DNA from: Arachnopeziza araneosa
Taxonomy: Eukaryota; Ascomycota; Leotiomycetes; Helotiales; Arachnopezizaceae
DNA: 64,000 bases
Assembly: GCA_003988855.1 (NCBI GenBank)
Contig: QYAI01000050.1
Location: 62,001 to 126,000 of the forward strand
Direction: 5' to 3'
Each line of letters starts with the position of its first letter. Position 1 is the stretch's first letter. Both the position numbers and the translations under genes were made by a program. Under the pieces are notes generated by a model. It did no database searches and had not been told where the DNA came from. It saw only the letters and a list, made by a program, of their open reading frames with translations. This document shows positions 56,165-64,000 of this stretch, piece by piece.

Positions 56165-57611
56165 TATGCTTGCAAGAGCCGAACGTAAGAAAGCGAGCGG
56201 AGATAAACGAGTGTGAGAAAGGGGAGCTACACTTTTTGGGCACAGAGTGAGAGCCAAAGTATATCGGTGCGTGTGGTTTACTACCTATATATGAGGGAAT
56301 AATGGGAAGCTCATCCCAGCTGAAATAGGACACGTGAATCCCGATACTCTGCTTTGCAGGGGTATTTTCCGTGACAAGATCCTTAGAATGATAGGAGGCA
56401 ATGGATCGGTCAGTTGCCTCCAACGTGTATCCAGTGGATATGACTATCACATCTCAACAAGGTTAAATGTCTTACACCAAGGCTCGAAAATTTTTGGTCA
56501 CTCCCTTGGTAATTTAGGGCTGAGTACTGTGATGAGGCTGTGCTCCTGTGCCAACCAGGAATTTATCAACCTAGTTTGAATTCTCCGAGTCCAGACTGTT
56601 TAGATACAAAGAATTGAACGCCGCTCCATTACTCAGGATTTTTAAGATTAATACGAAGGGCATGTGCTACAAACAATTCCAAAAACCTGCACAGAGCCGT
56701 AACTTTAAATTTGCAGTACAGACTGACTTGGCTTGGCAATACAAATAACGTGTACAAATAGAGAGTAAATAGGATTGATTGGCAGCGGTAAGAAATTAGT
56801 AAGGTTGAGGAAACCAGTAGCCAAAGAAGCTAAGATAATCGATTGCCTTGACGCTGAGATGTTCGCTGTCCGCTATCGCTTCAAAGAATAGTGACAGACA
56901 ATATTGACTCGCTATGAAATTAAACAAGCCACAATATTTCGGCACCCGAGGGGCGCACTCGCACAGCCGTCTCTGGTGCAACATGCACCCTATCGGACGC
57001 CAAGCTGCACCCTATCGGCAGACCATCATGCACACCATTGGGCGGCTCGTTAGCCTGCGTTTCAGAACGAGCAGGTGCCGATGCTGTGGAGGCTGAAAAG
57101 TGAGGGGGAGTTACAGGTACCTGAAGGATCTGAAACCCCTTCCAATCATCAAATATCAACATCTATATATAACATGCAAGCAAAACGATACGAACCCTAG
57201 GCCATGTTTCCCACAGAAAGTGTTTTCCTTGGTGTGATTGATATTTTATCGCTCTTTGGTGTTATGATGGTCCATTTCTGGGGTGAGTAGGAGAGATGTA
57301 TGGAACTGGGGTTAAAATCAGGTTTTAATGAAAGAGTAATTAATGAGAAAATGTGTCAAAAATCAAAAATCATTCTGTTAGCACGAAGATTACAGCGCTC
57401 GTGATTACTGTGTTTCTCCCACGTAAATTATGCTTCTGTATTTTCAACAACTAAAAAGTCCCCTCGGCTTCAAATCAGTGTATGGCGAGCTCGAAACATA
57501 AGGAGGGAATCTTTGTTGGCTTCACTGTGTCTACCTCTTAGCTACCTCTCTTCACCATAAAACGCAAAGAGCAACGCTCAATACGTGGATTTAATCATAG
57601 CACGCGTTCAA
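56165..57611. other. Intergenic, no gene seen
   Basis: Promoter of the surface-protein gene, with a TATA-like catatatagg on the minus strand near 56283-56292. A 13-bp direct repeat tgcaccctatcgg occurs at about 56984 and 57006. No supported gene. Confidence 0.4.
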
Positions 57612-58284
57612 CTACGCCTGAAGATTAGAGTCCGGAATGTCGAGCTCAAGGTCACCTGAGCTATTCATAGTCATAATCCCCATAGCAACAAATCCATCTT
57701 CATCTTCCAAGTCAACACAAGCTCCTGCAGCATCATTGTTGTACATATATTCTCCAACATCTTGACCAATCGCGGATGTGTCACTATCATCCCAGTTCGA
57801 CCATCTATGAAAGTTTAGCGACCAGTATGAATGCCTTGGAAGTATGGTGGAAAGGCTAGTTTTCGGAATCATAAACTTACGCAGCTTGATTTCCGTCATC
57901 CCAAAAGTATGCTGCAACCCAACCATCATACGAATAGGCATCATTCGCCTGCTGTCGCTTCTCCACCAAAGTTGGTTGCCCAGATGTATAATGCTCCAGC
58001 AAAGGATGATCTTGAGCGAAATTAGGTACCAAGTATGGTGGCCGTTCTCGCTTACGAGGAAATGATAAACTTGAACGAATCTTCTTTCGACCATAAAAAC
58101 CAACCAACACTAACACATGCAGACGAAAAATTCTATCCGGACCTTGCGACCTTATTGCAAGAATCCCCCTTGCACATACGGATTTTGATTTAGACCTGGA
58201 GACGGCCATCGCCACGATTTCTATTTGATTCGAAGAGCAAATCGGCTTTACTGATGCGTAAGGGTTTCTCATCAATCCAGCCAT
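57612..58284 (-). CDS. Hypothetical protein with acidic C-terminus
   Basis: Exons 58284-57881 and 57804-57612 give 198 residues; the intron has a GTAAGT donor, CTAAAC branch and CATAG acceptor. The N-terminal third is basic with one short hydrophobic stretch (FRLHVLVLVGFYGRKK) that could be an anchor. The middle has SGQPTLVEKRQQANDAYSYD; the C-terminal 80 residues are Asp/Glu-rich (WDDSDTSAIGQD, CVDLEDEDGFVAMGI, LELDIPDSN). No family recognised. The splice joins two frames of similar composition, which supports a real gene, but the start could be internal (58209). It is divergent from the next gene. Confidence 0.5.
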
Positions 58285-58579
58285 CCACTTGAACGATATT
58301 CACTCACCAGCGCTCTGCCACAGCAGCGAGTGACCTTTGCTTTTGCCAGATTTCACAAAGCTGCCAGCAAACATACATCCAATGTCTCCTCTCCCACGCC
58401 TACGTTCTTGGACCAAGAAAGTTCAACACTGAGCAGCACGTATCTCGAAGTCGAAGGAATATCTTCTCGTTCAGCGCGGTCTCTCGTACATGATCAATTC
58501 AACACTTGCGATTTCCGTGCTCTAGATCTGGCAAGCCTGGTGCAAGGGAACTTCTAGCTCGCCTATTTTGGCCGACTCC

Positions 58580-59116
58580 ATGCGAGATACTATCGATTCA
58601 GGATGCGATCACGTCGATGACAATGACGTACAGATTCATTTCATACTTCAATCTATCAAAAAGTTGTTACTTCAAATCGCTGCGTTGGCTGAGAAAGTAG
58701 GCTCGCATCTTACAACAAATGGTTCAATACCCCGCCCAAGCGATGGGTTCGGTCAAGACAACGCTCTATCCATATGGTCAACTTTCCTTACCATCCTGGC
58801 CCTATCAGTATGGTTGATCGGTGCTGCAATCTTTGCTCGCGGCCTGTCCGGTTTCTCAGCAAGAAACAGAATTCACGTCCTCGTAGGGGGGGCCATAGGT
58901 GGTGGCTGGGGGTTATCATGGGCATTGTGTCGACGAAATGTTGAGATGGCTTACCTATACGTTGTCGCGACTTGCATGCCAGCGTATGTGATGATGCATC
59001 TGTCATTTGTATTTCTTGGTGAGGATGAAGAGGAGAGCTATGAGATGATTGAAGAGTCTCTGGATTGCGAGATGAAATCTGAAATGGAGAGTAAGAACCT
59101 CGCAGAGATGAAATAA
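58580..59116 (+). CDS. Small membrane protein of unknown function
   Basis: A single frame of 178 residues from the ATG at 58580 (an upstream TTG at 58568 is not used as start). An amphipathic helix (HFILQSIKKLLLQIAALAEK) leads to three hydrophobic segments: FLTILALSVWLIGAAIFA, IHVLVGGAIGGGWGLSWALC and AYLYVVATCMPAYVMMHLSF. The tail is acidic (EDEEESYEMIEESL). The shape is of a small integral membrane protein; no family is recognised and there are no introns. Confidence 0.6.
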   Translation: MRDTIDSGCDHVDDNDVQIHFILQSIKKLLLQIAALAEKVGSHLTTNGSIPRPSDGFGQDNALSIWSTFLTILALSVWLIGAAIFARGLSGFSARNRIHVLVGGAIGGGWGLSWALCRRNVEMAYLYVVATCMPAYVMMHLSFVFLGEDEEESYEMIEESLDCEMKSEMESKNLAEMK

Positions 59117-59492
59117 TTTACTAGCAGAGCCAAGACGTCTCTCAAACTCACATTGCACCATTCGATAACTGTAACTTTACTTTACTTACTAAAGGAAGCG
59201 AAGCCGCAAACTCTACCCCTTCCACTGTTAATTGCCCGCGAGAAAAAGTTGTGGTCTTCCCAGTGAAAGATGAAGCTGTATTTGAATAAATTGAACAACT
59301 ATTGAATTGTTTTAAATTATATGATCATGAACGTGAGCCTACCTAGATTCCGTAAACTTAATTGCTTGAGAGGAAATTTTCGGTCAAAGACAGAAAATGG
59401 AGTTCAAAAAGAAATAGAGCGTAAAGCGATGTGGCGAAACCACTCCCAATTTAGTCATGATGCGTTCACTAATCCAATCAGTTCTTGCCATC
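59117..59492. other. Convergent 3' region
   Basis: Between the convergent ends of the small membrane protein gene and the OsmC gene. Nothing recognised. Confidence 0.45.
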
Positions 59493-59927
59493 TCATTCCA
59501 GCAAATTCGCCGTCATCACAATATCGAGTTTGATGAGCTGCGCAATCGTGCAATGAGTCCTCGCCCTCTCGGCACAATACTCAAATTGCTCGTTCGTGAT
59601 CCCCTTCGCCTTCGCATTGGCTGTTAATGAAACCGAAACAATCGAAGGATGTCCATCTTTCTTGCTTGCATATTCCAACTCAATCGTGACTGTGGTATCG
59701 ATATACTGAGCTTCGAAACCGATCATGCCAAAGTTGTTGGCAAGTGCTTGGTTGAAACAGCCGGCTTGAGCGGCGGCTAGGAGTTCTTCGGGGCTGCCAC
59801 CAGGCGTGCCTTCGAAACGGCTTGAGAAACTATATGGTTTGGCTTGGAGGGTGTCGCTTGTTGTCGAGATTGTTCCGGCGCCTTCTTTCCAGGTTCCTTT
59901 CCAGGTAGCGAGTCCGACTGCCTTCAT
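59493..59927 (-). CDS. OsmC-family peroxiredoxin-like protein
   Basis: An intronless 144-residue frame; the ATG at 59927 (MKAVGLATWKGTWKEGAG) fits the bacterial OsmC start better than the upstream codon at 59969. Conserved features: GTPGGSPEELLAAAQAGCF (first active-site Cys), the hydrophobic helix NQALANNFGMIGF, ISTT-EYASKKDGHPSI strands, the pair NAKAKGITNEQF, and the second Cys in ERARTHCTIAQL. OsmC/Ohr enzymes reduce organic hydroperoxides with two cysteines. Single exon and bacterial-like length are compatible with transfer from bacteria, but fungal OsmC proteins are widespread, so this is not shown. Confidence 0.92.
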   Translation of the reverse strand: MKAVGLATWKGTWKEGAGTISTTSDTLQAKPYSFSSRFEGTPGGSPEELLAAAQAGCFNQALANNFGMIGFEAQYIDTTVTIELEYASKKDGHPSIVSVSLTANAKAKGITNEQFEYCAERARTHCTIAQLIKLDIVMTANLLE

Positions 59928-60733
59928 GATTATCGTGATGGAATGAGATTGAAGAAGATGAAATGGCAAGTATAACTTTCAATCAATCCAGCCAGATTGG
60001 TGCAGAATCGGGATGGATAAGTTAGATAGGCTGAGAGAATCGTTATCTAGAACAGGGCTAGGCCGCTATTTATCAAGCGACGAAAGAGAGAATTTTATTC
60101 ATTCTCCTTATTTTATGACCTTTCACATATCTCTTAAAATGCCAAGGTCAAAAGCCTTTGCATTGAGATTACTGGTCGCTCAAGTCGCTCGGGCGGCAAG
60201 CGTGACTGCTTAAAGTCCTAGAGGTACATGTCACAGTTCCGGGTTATTTCAACGGTTGTGGGGGAAGATATTCGGCCTTAATGCAGATTGAACAAGATTG
60301 GTAAAGCCGCAAATGAACTAGACTGGACTTCTTGCGCTCTAGGGTCTTTATTCTGATTACTGAATGTCTCCTAAAAAGATTGTTACTGTCAGGTTTCTGA
60401 CTAATTCTGTACTACTTAAGGACGTATAATTAGTTGCATAAATAGCCAACCACTACTTAATGTACTCCATATTCTCATTCGGACAATTATGACATATTTT
60501 AGGCGCTTGAAAATCCCGCAACCATCTAGAAGCGCTATCAAAGGCGGAGTTCGAGCGGATCTCAGTCAGGAGATTAGCAGGCGTCTCCAAGCTTATCAGG
60601 CCAAATTGCAAGAATAATCAATCATAAGATGTACTAGCACATCTTAAAGTACTTTAACACATGATTGGATTTGTATAAGTCATCTAGTTTGTATGCTACG
60701 AGTTTCAAGCTTTTGCTCTGATGCAGAGGAACT
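59928..60733. other. Intergenic, one possible small frame
   Basis: Promoter of the OsmC gene and 3' flank of the DUF4185-like gene. Apart from the short frame at 60489-60617 nothing is seen. Confidence 0.4.
60489..60617 (+). CDS. Possible small ORF or last-exon relic (42 aa)
   Basis: MTYFRRLKIPQPSRSAIKGG opens a 42-residue basic, helix-prone peptide ending YQAKLQE. The composition looks coding but no homologue is recognised and no upstream exon is found. It may be chance or a relic. Confidence 0.2.
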   Translation: MTYFRRLKIPQPSRSAIKGGVRADLSQEISRRLQAYQAKLQE

Positions 60734-61872
60734 TTACCCTTCCATATGAAGATTCAGTTTTGCCGCAACCACCACGCCTCCCATCTGTCCATCATCACTC
60801 CAGCTGATCAACAACTCTCCTCGGCCTAAATCAGATCCCCAGTCGTGCATATAAAGACAGTACCTCGTATTCGACTTATCGCCGAGAAACTTTGGCACCT
60901 CGCCCAGATTTTTAATATCCCATGGACCCTCAGGCTTGCTCGCAACGCCAAGGTAAAGATGACTGGTCAAAAATTTGTCGACTCCGATGCACATGTACGG
61001 TTTGCCTTTGGGACCAGAATCCCCAGCTTTGAATATCATTCCGTGTCCAATGATAGCCATCACATCTGATAAATCGTCCTTCTTGTTGAAGGTGGGCTTC
61101 CATCCTTCTGCTGCGGTATGATATTGGTAGTTGGATAACTGCGAGAAATCATCGCCGTACTTGATTCGAGCCATGTAGTTACGCGGCCATTTTAAGCCCA
61201 CTGAGCCGCCGAGGAGATACACCCATCCGCCATCCACAAAAGTGTTGATGTTTCCAAACCTGATTTCGTGTTCCTATTCAGTTAATATAAAACTTGATAT
61301 GCTCTGTAACGTTAGAGCGTAAGAAGAAACCTTTTACATACCCCGAACGGTGACAAGCCAGGAATCTTTTCTGCATGGACTTTACGGCCCTCTCGTAGTT
61401 CGACACGCACAAGCTCCATTCCCACAGATTCCTTATCACGAATCAAAACTCTGTCATTGAAAATCCAGCCCTTCCCGTTTCCGCCTTTTCCGCTCGCATC
61501 CAAGCCATCCTCAATGACCCCTCCAAAGGCCCAATTGGCGACCCTCTTATCCGTACCTTTGTGTTTTCTATTGTACGCCTCATCTTCCGGTGTCATCGGA
61601 ATGAACTCCGGCTCTTTTGGCGTGTCATGCCAGTACGAACATTTGGTGGGATTTTTGATATCGGGGATGTAAGCACAGGTATTGGATGTCAAGCCGACGA
61701 ATTGGCCCGCATCGTCGAAACAGAATGTGTCCGCGAACATATAGAATCGCTGCCCGGCTAGAGTAATTGAGCGGCCGAGATCACGCGGGGTATTGCGGCC
61801 ATTTGTGTCTCTAACCTCGCCGAGCATTTCAATTGACTTGACTCTAGGTGGCCATGCTATCCGTGCTGACAT
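60734..61872 (-). CDS. DUF4185-like propeller protein (possible glycoside-active enzyme)
   Basis: Exons 61872-61342 and 61273-60734 give 356 residues (394 if the upstream in-frame ATG at 61986 is used). The intron (GTATGT...AATAG) joins FG to EHEIRFGNINTF. The pattern GRNTPRDLGRSITLAGQRFYMFADTF, then WAFGGVIEDG, GWIFNDRVLI, TFVDGGWVYLLGG, ARIKYGDDFSQLSNYQYH and GRGELLISWSDDG is that of five-bladed propeller proteins (DUF4185, GH43-like fold). No signal peptide is visible at either start. Catalysis is unproven. Family placement is from pattern memory. Confidence 0.75.
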
Positions 61873-63221
61873 CTTGTCGTATCCGCGCAGATTTAGAGGG
61901 AAGGAATATGGAAACCAGAATCTAGAGAGGGGAAGAACATGTGTTGTGAGTTTGCGGTTGTCTGTGTTCAGGCCTGTGCGCAACATAGTCCTGCCTCAAC
62001 CATCATCATTGAAGGGAAATGTCACATGACCTTTTAGAAGTTTGGTCTACTCATCCCAAAGTAATTGCTTTGAGTATAGGCATCCTTTCATAAATAAGGG
62101 GCCAGAAAGTGTAAAGGAACGAAGCGTATGCAAGCCTATGTATTCGAAGAGAGGGAAGCTAACAACATAGCCTCTGTCCTCATCGCTCCTTGCTTGTCTC
62201 GTAACAGAAAGTGAGACACAAATTTGCATGTGGCAGCTATATTGTAAGTAAACAGTAGGAATCGTCTTGATATAACAATAGCCGTAAGTAATACGAACCC
62301 ATGAGCTGCGGCGAATACTTCAAACTCAAAAACGATCACTATTCGATTCGACAATTTGGAAAGTGAATCAAGTACATCTATCACCAAAAGTCTGGTGGTG
62401 GTGATTGGTGCGAGTGCTGACAGCTCGCCAGATTCGCTTCCGCACCATGAAAGAAAGTTCTTCGAAACTTGTTATTCCTCCAGCCGTCGCCAGTCTCACC
62501 GATTCTTTCTCTCGGAATATATGCTGCCAATCAAGCCTTTTTCCACTGGGAAGTTAAGTCTATATGCATGCTGTAAGCTGCAGTCGTACTGCAGGTTTCA
62601 TTAAGATTCATCCATTAAAAGACGTCTAGTCCCTGAGCAAGAAACGCCATCTATGAAACTATTTCATCAGCACGATTACTGATCTTCATCTTCTATGCCG
62701 TTCCGCTTCTCACGCTAGTAGCTTTGTTGCTCTTGCTTTAACGCCGGATTAAGCGAAGCTTGGGTAACTGAATACCTTGAATGGCACATCACAAGCTTGA
62801 ATTAGATGCTTTTTCTTTGCTTTATTTCCTAGGCGGAAATTGATGTCGGAAATTCTCTCTCGTGAGATCAAACGGGATGCCTTGCGAGAAACCCTTCTCG
62901 TTGATCAACAAGGATCACCTACTATCACGGCATACCATGTGGAGTTCTTCTTGGTCATGAAGGATCTAGCTCAAGGTAGACGCAGCTAGCTTGTTCAAGA
63001 TATGGCAAGACAGGCTTGAATATGGCTAAGAACTTCCGCTCGATACCCACCAGTTTGAGTCCGGCCCGTGCTAAGTCACTGGTGATAACTCCGCTACTAC
63101 TTTAAAGGTTGTGTATATATATATAGACCCCAGTGCAGGAATTGACAGCGAGAAAAAGACAAGCACCTCTTCTGAGTCTGTAGTCTAGAAAGTCACTCAT
63201 ACATCATTAAACATTACATCA
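61873..63221. other. Intergenic, no gene seen
   Basis: A 1.3-kb divergent spacer ending in the TATA region of the crotonase gene. Frames at 62136-62387 and 62356-62604 lack domains. Confidence 0.45.
63113..63125 (+). promoter_or_regulatory. TATA box of the crotonase-like gene
   Basis: tatatatatatat lies about 100 bases before the ATG at 63222, with a GACAGCGAG-type leader following. It is the clearest core promoter in the window. Confidence 0.55.
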
Positions 63222-64000
63222 ATGGCTCTCAAAAGCCTCCTCTGGCTAGGACTAGCCGCACTGTCATGTGCTAGTCCATTGATGATTTCACTCGAGAGAA
63301 GGGACAACAGTTCTTTTCCTTACCAATTACTCAAGAAGTCCTGCATCACCACCGACTGCAACGCAACTCGAATCACCATCTCTAACCCGCCTATCAACCT
63401 CTGGAACGCACAACTCATCGAAGAATTCAACTCTTACCTACTCTCAATCAACAATACCGATGCCACAACGCCTAAAATCGTCGTCATTTCAAGTGACGTC
63501 CCCGACTTCTTCATCGCCCACATCGATCTCCATATTCTCAGTGCCACAAATCCCGACCCAGTCCCTATCAATCAAATGGATGTTCTCAACAAATACTACG
63601 AGAATCTCAGTCTGCTCGCTAGCTCTCCGGTTATTTTTGTCGCCGAGGTCAACGGTCGAGCATGGGGTTCCGGAGACGAACTTGTCATGCACGTGGACAT
63701 GCGATTCGCAGGACCGGATGCTATCTTCAGTGCGCCAGAGGCAGCCATCGGTCTCATTCACGTGGGTGCGCTCCAATGGCTTGTAGATTCGGTTGGCCCG
63801 GGAAGGACACTGGAGTACATGCTTCAATCCTCGCAAGTCGATTCCACGGAAGCGGCTCGCATTGGGTGGGTCAACTCGGCGTATGACACAGCGGATGCCT
63901 TGAGAGATTATGTCGATGCATTGGCAACGAGAATCGCCAAATTTCCCGTTGCTGGTTTGACTGCTAATAAGCTCGCTGTTGCGCAACAGAAACCGACTCA
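63222..64000 (+). CDS. Crotonase (enoyl-CoA hydratase/isomerase) fold protein with signal peptide, cut by window
   Basis: An open frame from the ATG at 63222 runs past the right edge, giving 259 residues seen. The N-terminus MALKSLLWLGLAALSCASPL is a classic signal peptide. The body then follows the crotonase order: RITISNPPINLWNAQLIEEF, KIVVISSDVPDFFIAHIDLH (the substrate-binding A-H-x-D type loop), SPVIFVAEVNGRAWGSGDEL (oxyanion-hole strand and helix), DMRFAGPDAIFSAPEAAIGL, and GRTLEYMLQSSQVDSTEAARIGWVN. Crotonases normally act on acyl-CoA inside mitochondria or peroxisomes, so a secretory leader is odd. The usual catalytic Glu positions read PEAAIGL, with no second acid evident, so activity is uncertain. 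Confidence 0.85.
   Translation, partial: MALKSLLWLGLAALSCASPLMISLERRDNSSFPYQLLKKSCITTDCNATRITISNPPINLWNAQLIEEFNSYLLSINNTDATTPKIVVISSDVPDFFIAHIDLHILSATNPDPVPINQMDVLNKYYENLSLLASSPVIFVAEVNGRAWGSGDELVMHVDMRFAGPDAIFSAPEAAIGLIHVGALQWLVDSVGPGRTLEYMLQSSQVDSTEAARIGWVNSAYDTADALRDYVDALATRIAKFPVAGLTANKLAVAQQKPT

Noticed and set aside
56165..56257. Extended N-terminus of the surface-protein gene
   Set aside because: The extension starts at a TTG codon and gives no real signal peptide; a TATA-like box puts the leader there.
58568..58579. Extended start of the small membrane protein
   Set aside because: Opens with TTG; the ATG at 58580 is used.
1..64000. tRNA, rRNA, CRISPR arrays, complete transposons
   Set aside because: Looked for A/B-box pairs, regular spacers, terminal inverted repeats and transposase or reverse-transcriptase motifs; none convincing. 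A scan by eye can miss tRNAs with introns.

Overview
The window is nuclear DNA of a filamentous ascomycete (Pezizomycotina). Most genes carry short introns (about 43-190 nt, GTRNGT donors, CTAAC/CTAAT branch sites). The family content is also typical of moulds: HET domain, HeLo-type death domain, 2EXR, RTA1, Zn2Cys6 regulators, a Tea1-type Kelch protein and a 7TM-RGS protein. Leotiomycetes is my impression only; the sequence read by eye cannot fix the class. No rRNA, tRNA, CRISPR array or intact transposon was found. All exon joins below were derived by hand from splice signals, frame and family conservation, and every multi-exon model sums to a whole number of codons.

Layout. 0-14 kb is housekeeping: a Kelch/coiled-coil polarity protein (left edge, minus), divergent from the TORC1 subunit Kog1/raptor, then cytosolic aspartyl-tRNA synthetase. 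14-24 kb holds a small secreted protein and then three consecutive kinase-fold genes: an apparently active kinase with a Pro-rich tail, a HeLo-like domain fused to a catalytically dead pseudokinase, and, divergent from that across a 380-bp spacer, an active kinase fused to DPF repeats, three SH3 domains and two C2-like domains. This trio is the most interesting part of the window. 25-30 kb has a secreted SMP-30-like propeller, a 14-exon cytosolic lysyl-tRNA synthetase with a 6-nt microexon, and a 2EXR protein. 31-40 kb is accessory: secreted GH2 glycosidase, Vps62-like protein, and an SDR oxidoreductase divergent from a C2H2+Zn2Cys6 regulator. 41-53 kb has a HET-domain protein, a 7TM-RGS protein, a coiled-coil gene with one in-frame stop, a Zn2Cys6 regulator and an RTA1 membrane protein. 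54-64 kb has a Cys-rich surface-type protein, two small unknown genes, an OsmC protein, a DUF4185-like protein and, at the right edge, a crotonase-family protein with a signal peptide.

How the genes may work together (inference). Kog1, AspRS and LysRS are independent housekeeping genes. The kinase/HeLo-pseudokinase pair resembles in layout an animal RIPK/MLKL module (activating kinase plus pseudokinase with a membrane-attacking helical bundle) and lies about 20 kb from a HET gene, a family linked to self/non-self recognition. The SDR/regulator pair shares a 490-bp promoter and may be self-contained. GH2, SMP-30-like and DUF4185-like proteins point to sugar use but are not adjacent.
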